From Vigna angularis (lineage: Eukaryota; Streptophyta; Magnoliopsida; Fabales; Fabaceae), in NCBI RefSeq assembly GCF_016808095.1, contig NC_068979.1, forward strand, positions 22,093,444-22,157,443: a DNA stretch of 64,000 nt. Reading direction: 5' to 3'. Made by a program: the position numbers and the translations under genes. The notes below the pieces were generated by a model. That model searched no databases. It was not told the origin of the DNA and saw only the letters and a program-made list of their open reading frames with translations. Of the stretch, positions 47,821 through 60,290 are shown one piece after another. Within the stretch, counting starts at the first letter, position 1. Each line of letters begins with the position of its first letter.

Positions 47821-49159
47821 TGATAATGCTAATTCTTACCATTATCTAGACATCATTTTAGTAGCAAAATCAACTGTTTTTTAACTTATAACTTGTTTAA
47901 TCCTCTTCTTTTGTCTTGTTTTCTAAATAAATGTGTTTTGGGCTACTTTGAAGTAATTTTATATATAATCCCTTTATTTTGTAGCTAATAATGTGTTTGG
48001 AAGAATCTCCAACAATGTAAATAACTGAACCAGTCACAGAAGCAAGCAGATCTACAAAAAAATAAGAAAAAGATGTAGTGCAGCAGAGTCAAGCTGAGGG
48101 CCCCTAGGTCAGGGCCGCTAAGCGCCACATGCACAAACTGCAAAGAAGTTGATTTCTAGTGTGCTCGCACTGAGCGCCCCTTAGCAGAGAGCATTGAGCG
48201 CCATTATGCTGTCATAATTTCTTGTCTAGGCGCCCCCTCTAGGGGCGTTGAGCGTCACCTTTGCTGATGTGACAGTTTGAGATTATTTAAACCTAAAATG
48301 CGAAGGGGTTTGGGTCTTTGGTGGTTTAGAGGCACAATTTCACTTAGAGGAGATCTTGGAGGGCTGCTAGGGTTTGTGGGAACACTCCCTACTTCCTCTT
48401 TGGGTTCTTCTTCTTCTTTCATGGTCATTTTGTAAGCTCTAAGGCTCTCCGTGGAAATGGAGAGTCAAACCCATCTTGTTGGGGATAGATGTAACATTTG
48501 AACTCTTGTGTATTTGTTGAATAATTCGAATAGATATATGTCTTTTCTATCAATTGCTAGTATTCTTGTTTCCAATCTTAAAGCTTGCATGTAATAGAGA
48601 TGTTCATGGCTTGATCTTTGATTCATGGGTATGGGAATGTATCTTGTGTAATCTAGAACTGAAACAAGAGTCCTAGTGGTTTATTGATTCTAGGAATGGA
48701 AGATGATTCACTTGTTGTCTTAGATCCTAGTTCTTATGGCAGATTTTGCTTGTTATATTTTTCAAGAAATTAGAGTTTAATAGGGAAAAGCTAGGCTCTT
48801 TCATCTAAGAAATTAGGGATAGAGTAATTTTGTAGATTGACTTTAGTAATTTAATGGAGAAGAGATGAAATTGTGTATGCACAGGAGTGAATAGGTGAAA
48901 ACTAACCTTAACAATGTCATTTCATACCATTTCTAGTCTAGTCCATGTCTAAGTGTCTTCAAACACCAAATTCCAAACCTGTATAGTTGAAATTTTATCT
49001 TCTTTGCACTTGTTTTTGAATTGATATGTTGTTCTTGAGTCTATAAGAGTTGTTAATAGTACAATTAACCAGTATTACACGAGTCTTTTGGGAAACGATA
49101 CTTGGCCTTACCATTTTATATTACTTAAATGATTCGGTACGCTTGTCGAAGTCTTAACA
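47821..49159 (+). mobile_element. Solo LTR E nested in solo LTR B
   Basis: Starts TGATAATGCTAATTC and ends GTCTTAACA, flanked by the perfect 5-bp duplication GACTT (47816-47820 and 49160-49164). Near the 3' end is GGGAAACGATACTTGGCC, followed by GATTCGGTACGCTTGTCG. This is text I associate with Athila/Tat-type Ty3/gypsy LTRs just before the primer site. There is no internal region, so it is a solo LTR. It contains several AGCGCC motifs between about 48115 and 48265. Confidence 0.85.
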
Positions 49160-50081
49160 GACTTGAGCCGAGATCTTCTACTTTAACTAATTAGTTTTTT
49201 ACAATAGTAAGTTGATTTATGCTCTTTTTCTTAGTTTGTGTGCTTATCCATGCATGTGAGTTACCTCAACTTGTATGTGACGTATGAGTTTTCTACAAGA
49301 CTCTTTGTTGATCAGTGGATCTAACAGTGTGCTCTAATCATGTTTTTGTTATTCGTAGAAGCAGATAAAATTTTTATGCTTGTGGAGTTGTCTTAGGACC
49401 CCTATAGCATGTTGGTCATTTGTAAGGTAAGGGAAGCTAAATACTTTAGTGTGCGTGAGTTGGACATTGTTGGTTGAATTGGGTATGTTGAACATGATTA
49501 TTGTTTTGTGTTTAATTGCATGGTGTGTTTTATTACTTCAATTGAGTATTGGTTGGGCTTGAACTTTTATGATTGAGAAAACTGAGGATTTGGCTATTTG
49601 ATCAAGTTGGTGATCATTATGAATATAAGAACTGTTTTTTAACTAAGGACTGAGTTAGGAATACCAATTTGATCATCTAAAAAGGTCCTTTGTTTCCAAA
49701 ATCACAAATTTAAAGTTGTTGTTTTCTATATGGCGTTGAGTGGGACTAATGTTGCATTGAGCATTAGCTTGGAATCGTAAGTCTGGAAGCATTTTAGTTT
49801 GACACCGTTGAATGCATATTTCCCCCCTAAATGGCCATTTTTTTTAATGGTCTGATGTAGAGCGGTGGCAGGGCACTATTGAGCATCACTTTTCACTGCT
49901 AGTATGGAACCATTTAAGTTCATCTCGTTGAGCGAGCCGCTTTGCGAGAAGAATGATGTTGAGTGTCATTCTTGCCGCCGAGGGTCATTTCATATTCCAT
50001 GTGTTTTGTTGATTTATTTGGTTGTTTGGTATTGATATATGTCGTTCTTGATGTTGTTGATGAGTATAATGACTATGTGAA

Positions 50082-50161
50082 TATGTGTGTGTGTGTGTGT
50101 GTGTGCGTGTGCGTGTGCGTGTGCGTGTGCGTGTGCGTGTGCGTGTGTGTGTGTGTGTGTG
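50082..50161 (+). repeat. Compound (GT)n-(GTGTGC)n-(GT)n microsatellite
   Basis: A hexanucleotide core of alternating GTGTGC units lies between pure GT runs, inside solo LTR B. An open frame across it encodes only Cys-Val repeats and is not a gene. Confidence 0.97.
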
Positions 50162-50950
50162 ATAATTCTTGATATGTTCATGTGTGGTTCTATTGTTAAG
50201 AGAATTTCACGAAGAAATTCTATGTCTTGGTGATTGTTAATGTATGTTTGACATATGAGAGTTCAGAAATGATGTATCCTGATACATTATCAACCAGTCA
50301 ACTCATATAAAGATGAAAGGGGGTGAGAGAGAGAATGGCAGGAGGTCTTTACCCTAGACTTTTGATCTTAGGCTTGAAAGATTAACCTCGTGAGTAGTAG
50401 AGTATAATCTTTGTGTTTTAACTTCGCCTAGCATAAATACTACTACAAGTGCACACATACAATAAAATCTTATGTTAAAGCATATAACCGGATAATTGAG
50501 TCTCGATTCATTTATATATATGTTAATATGAGTTATGAGATTTTATATATGTTGAAGTAATATGTTATATGTTTTAAATTGTTGTATGGAGATTTCTTTT
50601 AAACATTAACTTATCTTAACTTTTTTTCTCTTCTATGTTATTTATCTTTCGTAATAATTATCTATTGGTATGAGTAAAGGATAAGTTAGGTGACAACATG
50701 TCTTTAGTGGAGGTCGAGGATATTACTAAGTAATCATTTATATTTTAACTAATCATTTGTGTAGTTGTTCTTGTTTTTAGAAAAACTTGTTCAATTTTTA
50801 TTTGATCTTGTACATATATTATATTAGTATATCTAAATAACTGTATTAATATTTTGTATATTTTTTTATCTTTGTACATTATCAAAATTATAATATTTTA
50901 TTTAATAATTTATACCATTAAATGAAATATAAATGAAATGTTACAATATA

Positions 50951-51543
50951 ATCTTGAATCAATATAAAAACATTCAAGTTTAAATAAATATAAAAAACTC
51001 TACATACATTACATTAGTTTGAGTTATAAGAGATGTAGCATTAATTGTTTTTACGAAAAAATTCTTCTATTATATTTTAACTCTATAACTAAAAACAAAA
51101 TAAATTAACTATAACCAACATATTTTACAAGTGAAATAAATTTATAATATTCTACTAAAATAGTAAGTACAAAAACTTATTAACAATTCTGTTAAAGTAT
51201 ATTCACTAATGTAAAGGTTAATTCAAAAATAAACTAGTAATAACTACTAACCAATACTAAACTAACTTATTTGATATCAATCATAACAACTATATAATAA
51301 AATATATAATTGAAAATAAATAAAAGCGAGATTGTATCATTTTTGTAAACAGTCGATATGATACACATAACATAAATTCATGCTTCACACTAATATAAAA
51401 TCTAAAAATTATTATCATTACTTAAATAAAAAATTACTATTATATTTTTACCATTATTATTTTCTTAATAAAGGAATTCTCCTTTTATATTATAACTAAT
51501 CTCTTCTTAAATTATAACTCGGCTAATTAAATATATAATTGAA
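50951..51543. other. AT-rich spacer between solo LTRs B and C
   Basis: No recognisable feature. The two related LTRs face each other tail to tail across it. Confidence 0.45.
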
Positions 51544-51549
51544 TATAAA

Positions 51550-52308
51550 TATAACATTCCAAAATATAGTATAAAACTATATAATATCCATCACATAATC
51601 AATAAAACGAGAGCACTCGACAAAGACTGGAAAATAAAGTTATTTAAAGTCATATACATAACTATAAATTTAAAACTTTATTTAGGACATCACTAACCAG
51701 AACTATACACAATACAGCTAACTAATGCTACTAAACATCAACAGCTCCTCCATCTAACTCCAGCTCTAGGAAAATCTAACACCCACCGGATGATTATAGC
51801 AAAAAAAAAGAAAACACAGAAAACAAACAACAAAGACACAAGCAAAAGGCTAAGCTAGAGTAAACAGAAACATTCTAAAACAATTAATACATCAACATGA
51901 AGTACAATTTCAATACAAGGAATCACACATACTACACACCTAACTATCAATAGGCTTGACTCATCCAGATATAGTATGAATGTCAAACTAAGGTAGTTTA
52001 TGCACTTATAGTGATAATACAACTGGCTCACCCTAAGCTACCATACAAGGTTAGTCCACAAATGTTTTGGGCCAAGATAAAGTCCCTAGACTGAACCTCT
52101 TGCTACTCTCCACGACATAACCAACACCTCTACTTGAGTTGGGGTTATTAAGAACATCAAGAAAACTCCAGTACAAAGCTCCATACATTCATACAACAAC
52201 AGCATAGGGCACCACCATATAACCTCTCCACGAGGGTCATGGAATTATGTTCATCAATATCATTCACATAATCAACCACATATTCATCATCATAGTATCC
52301 TTATCATA

Positions 52309-52371
<63 letters not shown>

Positions 52372-54312
52372 TTCACACAAACATTGCATACTATCACATG
52401 AAACTTTTGCTTATACATTAAATAACCAGAAACACCCATACAAGGCATCAAAATTCACATAATAACACAATTTTCTTTATAGAAACTTAATACTCATACG
52501 TAGGCAAGGAAAACAGCTTTCAAACCCTCATCAATAGCTCTAGAAGGGTCAAAAACTCCCCAAAATGACCTAAAGAACGTCAAAAACCACTAATCGAAAC
52601 CCCAAAAACTCCCCAAAATTGGCGCTCTGCGCCTTGGCCACTAGAAAATGGGCGCTCAGCGCCTTATTTAGGCACTTAACTCCCTTTTTAGGCGCTCAAC
52701 TTCCTATTTAGGCACTTAGCGCTATCATTAGTTACCAAACTCAATTTTCTCACTTTAAATACTTTACCTCAAACTTCTAAAGGCCTCTAGGACCCTCCAG
52801 ACCTTGAGAAAACTTAGAACAACCTACTGTAACTCAACTTGACCCTTTAAAACCCAATTTCAATTCTACACTTTTAAACTTTTAAACCAGTTTACAACCT
52901 GCATAAATAAGTCTAAATACACTGACTAGCACTCTCCAAAACCTCATATTACTCACAACTCTTCTGTTTCAAAATCTTACCATGCAAAACCTAAAATTGA
53001 GCTAAAAACACCTAAGAACTCACTCTAAGAAGTCCTTAACAATTCTACACTAGATTTTTCTAATTTGACAGCTGATATAAGTCACAATAGGCTTCATATC
53101 AACCTCCTAAATTCCCAAAACAGTCTACACCCCTTACTTCCAATTCTCACTACTCAAAACCCCCCTTTTACACTAAAAACCCTTTAAAACTTCAACAAGA
53201 AACCACATCTTTGCTCCATAATAATTTTCAATCAAAACACACCTCTCACAAGTACCAATTGACTACTTAACATTGCTAAACCATTTGCCTTCTCATTCCA
53301 ATGCTTAGATCTTAATTTCACTCACCAAAACCTCATTTTTTTACACTAAATATACCTTCAACTTCAATAATAATCCCCTTTCCTGTTTCATACCAGATTT
53401 CATTTAATTTAACAATGTTAACAAGTTCAAAATAACCTCATAACAACATTCAAACAGTTCCTTCATCACTTCAACACCTACTTTTGAATTTCACCCATCA
53501 AAACCCCTATTTTAACCTTAAAACCTAAGCAAAAAGAACACTTCTTTTAACCAATCACTTTGCATTCAATTCCAAGCATTAGAATAACTTCATAACACAT
53601 AATCAATACAGTTTTAAACATCACAAACATACAATTCCAACATACCAACAAAACATGTTCAAATCATCAACTACATATAATCTTTATATATCCAAACATA
53701 GAAATTTCTCAAAATTTAACTACTATACATAAAGATACAAATTCTTACAATATAATCACAAACTAAAACAAAAGTTCTAGCTTCCCTTACCTCACAATAA
53801 ATTGCCCAACTCAAATAAATATTTCGCCGATTGCTTGAAACATAAGGAATCTATAGACAAACCTATGAGATACCAAATTGAAAACGGACAGAGTCCTTAG
53901 AACTCTAAATCAACCAAAAACAAGAAAAGAAGGTCAAATGATACATGCAAAACAGTTTCCATGCATGATCATGGACCGAAGCTAAATGGTAAAAATGAGT
54001 AGAAACTTACTTGCTCTAAGACAACAATTGATTGGTTAAATTTGTAGACCTTGACACTGTGATCATCTAAACACCTCCTAATCGTCAAACAACAGATGAC
54101 TTATAAGCAAGAACAATTAGAGAGATGTGAGAGGAAGCAAAGATAAAGAGTTTTAGAGAGATAGAGTGTGTTTTAAGTAATAAGACAAGTTTAGAAAATT
54201 CTATTTATATTATGGAATTCTTTTATAATACAATACTCTGTCTCATTATTTTAATACACATATTAACTCTAATACTCTATTTTCTAGGTTCTTATAATAA
54301 ATATTTAAAACA
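51550..54312 (-). mobile_element. Solo LTR C
   Basis: On the plus strand it begins TATAACATTCC (TG mutated to TA) and ends TTTAAAACA. TATAAA stands on both sides (51544-51549 and 54313-54318), fitting a 5-6 bp target duplication. Read on the minus strand it starts TGTTTTAAATATT, has AAGAACCTAGAAAATAGAGT as in LTR B, a TATAAATAGAATTTTC box near 54209-54194 and the GGTAAGGGAAGCTA block at 53791-53778. Several GCGC/AGCGCC motifs cluster at 52620-52730. There is no coding region. The ends rest on a low-complexity duplication and one mutated terminus. Confidence 0.72.
52312..52366. repeat. (TA)n microsatellite in solo LTR C
   Basis: About 27 consecutive TA dinucleotides. Confidence 0.95.
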
Positions 54313-54318
54313 TATAAA

Positions 54319-55901
54319 TGATTTTAATTATTTTAATTTTCAGTTTTTTTTTTAATTATAAGTTTATTAATATGCAAGTCTTTAAACTTTTTTGTGATGT
54401 GTAGTCCTTATACTTATTTAAAACATCAAAATGAAATATATATTTTTAAATAGGCCAAGTGCGTGATGTTTTTGGTGAGTGTTTAGAATTTTGATGAAGG
54501 TGTCATATAAATCATTAGGTATAGTTTTCGCAAATATCATATAAAATTTGATATATGAATTTTAGTGTGAATTATTGGTTTCCAAGCACACTAAATATGC
54601 CGTGACATACTTAAACAAAAGGCTAACTAATTTTGTGGCCAACTTCCATAAGAAATTAGTTATACATACATTAATTAGATTTAGACTTATTAATTGTTCT
54701 CTGAATTTTATAGAGGATTTGATAAAGTCACTCGACACTTTTGACCATTAATTATAATATTATGCATAAAATAAAATAAATCAGGTTGTCTATTATACCA
54801 ACAAATATTAAGATTTCTATTTTTCAATTTATTGTTCATTTACCTTGTTACTCTTTTTTATGTTACATGATTTTTTATTTTTTAAATCCTTCATGTTTAT
54901 CAAATGTTTATTCATAGGGATTTCATATGAATGCAAAGGATAGTCATTTGAACTTTTGTCATGTACATTTTACACTCCATCATTTATTTATTTTATTTAA
55001 ACATTGAACAAATTTTATTACGTACAAGTTATTAAAGAGCCATGTTTTGATGGTCTTTCAACACAGGGAAGCACCTCACCAGAAATTCAATTTATCATTA
55101 GTATCACACATGAAAAATGTATATACTTATATAACACTGTTTTCTCAATACACTTTCTCTATGATAATTAATTCGGTCTACTAAATAACAACTCATCAAA
55201 TCTTATTCTTTGTTCGATGCATTTCATTTTGAAAATAGTGAGACTTGTACATAAATTTCAATTAAGAATAAAGAGTTTATATTAAAAAGAGTTAACTGAA
55301 AAGTATATCATTAGCATTCCTTTAACATTAAATATCTAATAATTTCATTAAATGTTTTATTAACTGTTGTGAATGGTAGTCTCACAGCCAACTTGTTTTA
55401 GTCTAACTAATTTGTGTTAGATGACAAAAGATAGGATTTTTTTTTAAAAAAAATTGATTAAAAAGTTTACTTAACATAATTTGCTTTCCAAAATTAATTA
55501 TTTGAAATTATTTTTTCTTAAGAAAGTGAAATTACCAATATTGGAGTTGATAAATTGTTTTATACTTATATATTCATTAACATTGCCTCTCTCCAATCTA
55601 TTTTTTGTTAATTACTTTTTATACATTTTTTAACTAAAGAAACTCACTTGAATTACTAATTGAACTCAATTTAATGTTTTTACTTACTAGAAAAGTAAAT
55701 AAATAGGTTGGTAACTATTATTATTAATTTGACTGGTCAGATTAATAACATTGAACATGAAAATAAAAAGAACATAATAAGTGATGGTAAGTCTAATAAC
55801 TTAGTTCAAATGAAATTTCATATGATTTGATATTATTGTGTAAAATATACTAAATCTAACTTAATCTCATTTGAATGGTACGTAGAATAATAAGTCTGAC
55901 A
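54319..55901. other. AT-rich spacer between solo LTRs C and D
   Basis: No gene, RNA or transposon end recognised. Confidence 0.45.
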
Positions 55902-55906
55902 AATCT

Positions 55907-57663
55907 TGTAACATCCCAATATCTCACGCCGGATAATTCATAATTTATATATTGTAACATTACATTTACGGTAATATCCCGTAATCTCACACTTATAAAT
56001 TCATAATTAATATATGTCTACACATGTTTTAAACTCAGATTTCAACTATAAACTCATAAATATAATTCGAATTCTTCTAACTTATTCTTCTGTCTCTCTC
56101 TTCATTGGCATTGGATCAGACGACAATCCTTCATCTGCTCCCGTATAACGAATTATACGATCATCGCACATACCCAAACACAAAACAAACACAAACAAGT
56201 AGGGTGAGTTAACATGCAACAAATCATTTAAAACATGTATAATTACCTTGATATAAACATCATATAATAATTATGTTCGACACCCTCATACCACAATTCC
56301 TATTAGACACTCGTCTCACAATACCCAATAGACACCACAATACCCAATAGACACTCATCCGGATGATACGTTGATGAGCGGTCACGGGAGGTTATGCACT
56401 TGGAATGACTTCTACTTCTTCTTACAAATACACTTCCAAAATACTTCATACCATTCACAAGGTTAGTCCCCTCACTATGTCCAAAACCGGCACATAGACC
56501 AGGACCTCCTGCTCCTCTCACCACATAATTCATCCCTCTCTACTTGAGACTAGATGATTATTAGAGTATCAGGATAACCTCCAACTACGGGACCCTCAAC
56601 ATCAACATATACACAAATACCATAATATTATTGAATCTCTCCACGAGACTCATGCCATACTCATATTCCTCAACTCACATTATACCCCTACAAAATCTCC
56701 CCATAATACTCATAACATGTTCAGATGCATAAATTCAAATGCAATATAATAAAATACAATCATCGCATAAATCACACAAACTCAATATATTGCATAATAA
56801 TTTAACAGTACTCAATCTGTTCAATAGGATTTAAGTTAAAAACTTGTCGAGTAGACTTCCAGGAAAGAGAGGTGCGTCACAATGGACAACTTAAGTACCA
56901 AGTCTTTCCTTAGCCAAAGTGTTCCTCAACTAGTTTTTAACAAATTTCTTATTTACAGATTCAAAACAACAGCATATAATATTTATACCGAATTTCAACA
57001 TAGATAAACATACAGTAAACATTAACAATATTCACACAGAATTTCAATATATGAATAGTAATAAAATAATACTAAATCATAATATAAAAGCATAGAACTA
57101 TTAAATCATAAAAAAAAACATAGAAAGGTTAGCTCCCCTACCTCTATTCCAGACGTCTCTTGCTCTGAATTTATTTCTCCGAAACCTTTCAGAACCTCTA
57201 CCCTTCTTGCAACTAAAAATTTCTCTCTAACTTTCTCTCACTTGATTTCTCTTCTCTTGGTGCAGAATACCCTTCCCTCCCATGGCTATTTATAGTAAAA
57301 AAAAATTTACTATTCATTAATATTTTAATATTATTTATTATTTTAATATTATTTAAAAATAACATTTCAATCATTTTCTCACCAAATCTGATCCTAATTT
57401 CTACCTACTACTTTCTTCCATGCTAAGAAATCTTAATGCTGAAAATTTATTTTTACTATTTACTTTTTACTATTTACTATTTACTATTCAATTTAAAAAA
57501 ATTTACTAAATAAGTTACCAAAAATTTGAACCTCTCCTTCTAAAATTACTATAATTTTATATCCAAAATTTACAATTTTCTATCCATTAAAATTATTATT
57601 AATAATAAAATACTAAAATTTACTACTATATATATATATATCTTTTTTTTCATGAATCTTACA
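55907..57663 (-). mobile_element. Solo LTR D
   Basis: On the plus strand it starts TGTAACATCCCAATATC and ends GAATCTTACA, with the perfect 5-bp duplication AATCT on each side (55902-55906 and 57664-57668). Read on the minus strand, a TATAAATAGCC box (around 57294-57284) precedes a purine-rich leader and the block GGTAGGGGAGCTA (57142-57130), the D version of the GGTAAGGGAAGCTA block in LTRs A, B and C. There is no coding region or partner LTR. It is related to, but clearly diverged from, B and C. Confidence 0.85.
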
Positions 57664-57668
57664 AATCT

Positions 57669-59209
57669 TATTAAAATAAGTTATTTATATTTTTTTTTAT
57701 CAGTTAAAAATGTAGTTACGAGAGTGTACTTGAGATGCTCCAACTCATTTAACAAAAGAGTTACAAATACAACTCTCAACATCTACTCTTGTTGCAAGAA
57801 AGGATTTCATCCCAATCATACCAAAGATGTTTTTATATGTGTATTCTTCTTAAACTAACTTAACTAAAATGTCTTTATACTCTCTATAATACAATGGGCC
57901 AAAACCTGCATATGATCACCAAAAACATTAAAAATACAACTCTTTAATACACCATCAACATTTATTTTAATTCCAAAAAGATATTTCACTTATTCATGGA
58001 TTTTTCATCAATAAATTCAACATTATTACATATTTCATTTATTGACAAATTTTTTCGTTGATAAAATCTGTCGATAAAAAAAGTGACAAATTTTCCGTCC
58101 ACTCTTTCTCTCTCTACGAGCCATACATTATTACTCTCTCTCTCTCCTTCCCGGCCTAATTTTCTCTTCTCATTCCACAACCTCAAACCCTACTTTTCCT
58201 CTATTTTGAAAACTCCTTTCATCTTTTTTTCTCTAACTTGAGGGCAACCCCTATCTTGCCTCACTTCCCCATCTCAGCTCATACCACCGTAGCTACAAGC
58301 CCTTCTGACGCACCTGCATCTCTATTAAGCCAAGTTGTCATCGCCATCGGTGTTATCGCGCTTGGGGTCATTCGCTCCATCTTCTTCTATAACACGTGTA
58401 AGGAACGGGCAGTATCTCTATTCTTATTCTTTCATGCAAGGGCTCAACCTAGCCAAGTCCATCGTCATCGTGCCACGCACTTCCATCACTACGCATCGTC
58501 GTTAGACAGTAATGGATTTGAAGTCAACTAAATCCACTTATTCTCTTCTTTTTGTTTTCTCTCTTTTTGATTTCTCTCTTTTTGATTTGTGTTTGTGGTG
58601 GAGTAATTTGCTATGTTGGCTATAATTTTTGTGCTGGTGAAATTAAATGAATCTATATGACATTGGCGGTATTCCATCACATTGTGGTAATGATAATTAG
58701 GTGATAATAAAATTATGGAGCAAAGGAAAGTGAGATGATGAATTTTTGTACATGTTATGAAATTGTATGAATCAATATGACATTTGTTTGTAATGGGTTC
58801 ATTTTCTAGAGTAGGAAAAATAAAAGAAAGAAGATAAATAAGAGAGGAAGAAGAAGATAAATCAAATTGTGATATTTATTGACATAATTTATTAACAAAT
58901 TTTTCCTTTGATAATTACAGATTTTTTTGTAATTACTGATAAATTTTTTCTTCGACAATTACAAATAGATTTTTCTATAATTATTGACAAAAAAAATTTT
59001 GATTATTACCAACAATAATAAATTTACATATTGAACTATTATCAAAAGATTTTGACTCGTCTCAAACCATTATTTTTCTCCATTTCAAATATCATCCTCG
59101 TTATTATTCCATCTTCCATTTATAAAATTGTTGCCCTTTTTTATTCTTTGAGTTGGTATATAACTTGGGATAAGCCTCCATGCTACATTACCTAAGCATT
59201 TGTCCTCCT
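57669..59209. other. Spacer with possible subterminal-repeat remnant
   Basis: Motifs of the TTGATAAAATCTGTCGATAA and TTGATAATTACAGA kind recur at 58030-58100 and 58880-59010, flanking a more complex core. This could be a decayed class II element, but termini were not found. An open frame at 58238-58531 (plus) has no recognisable domain and is not called. Confidence 0.35.
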
Positions 59210-60125
59210 TAAGGCTGTGTTCGCATGAACGGAATTTCCTGTTCATGCGAATTAGCGAGCGATGAATTAAGCAACGAGTCTTGTTTGTTTGAGGTGATCA
59301 GCGACGATTTGCGCGGACGGATTTGAAGGATACGTCCCATTTTTATCACCCGCGAAAGTGAGAAGATTTGCGATGAATTAACCGGAAATGTCCAGTGTGC
59401 CCTTGCCATTATATTAAATTCCAATATGAATCCTGCTGATGAAAAGTTGTGCACCACATAATCGATTATAGTTAAGGGTAACCGATTACATATCAAACAA
59501 ATCCAATACAGCATTTTCAAAATTACACTGTGCATGCACGAGAAAGCTGGGGGCGTGGCCTGAAAGATTCCTGAGCTGCTGATAAGGTTGAAACAGCCAT
59601 TAAACAGTAAAGATTCCTGCATCAAACAGTTACATTGCAGAATTGGCATTGACCCGTGAGAATTCAAACGCGGTTGGTTTGGTAGGTGATGTTATTTATT
59701 GAGTGGTAAGAATGATAAATCGGTTGGCAGTGTAGTAAGCTGTGTGCAAAGAGATAGTTGTGCGGTGTAAGCTAAGAGAAGAGAAGAAGGTTTTCCAGAG
59801 AAGAAGAACAGCAAGTGCTAGGTGAGTAACATACCTTGGTGGTTTATCATAGGGTTTAAGTTTGTTTTGATTTGCAGGTTGTGTAAGAGGACGAAGAAGC
59901 ATGATCTGCGTGTTGGTGGAATGGAGGACGTGGTTGTTGAAGATGAAGAAAGTCCAGGGCGTGTTGGAGAAGATGGTGAACAGTGTCTCGTAACCGGTTA
60001 CAAGGCTGGGTGTTGCGGTTACAAAAAGCTGAAGAAATGCATGCATTTCTGTAATCGGTTACGTGAAGTGGTAACCGATTACAGAGCTTCCCTGGTGGCT
60101 CTTTCCTTGCTGCTGGCTGGTGCAC

Positions 60126-60290
60126 GTTGAGGGGCTTCAAGATGTGGGTGTTGAGGGGCTTCAAGAGCTGGGTGCAGAGAGGTTGTTCTGCACGTTGAGG
60201 GGCTTCATGAGGTGGGTGTTGAGGGGGTTCAAGAGGTGGTTGTGCACGTTTAGGGGCTTGAATAGGTGGGTGTTGAGGGGCTTCTTTTTT
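60126..60290. repeat. Degenerate tandem repeat in the Harbinger 5' region
   Basis: GTTGAGGGGCTTCA and close variants start at 60126, 60150, 60194, 60218, 60248 and 60272. Spacings alternate between 24 bp and 30-44 bp, so the higher-order unit is a pair. On the minus strand it reads as a peptide repeat of the KPLNTHL/KPLNVH kind. Confidence 0.85.

Larger units (their letters stand above)
47562..50945 (+). mobile_element. Solo LTR B, containing a nested solo LTR
   Basis: Begins TGTGTAAGAGTCTAG and ends GAAATGTTACA, flanked by ATATA (47557-47561 and 50946-50950). There is no internal retroelement coding region or partner LTR. It shares its start (AAGARYCTAGAAAATAGAGT), a TATAAATAGAATTT promoter-like box (from 47672) and the GGTAAGGGAAGCTA block (49426-49439) with solo LTR C, so B and C are one family. 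The nested LTR E (47821-49159) accounts for 1.34 kb; without it B is about 2.05 kb. The target duplication is low complexity, so the exact ends are slightly less certain than for A or D. Confidence 0.78.

Noticed and set aside
58238..58531. 97-codon plus-strand frame
   Set aside because: Starts at a non-ATG codon (TTG), has no domain and lies within a suspected decayed transposon.
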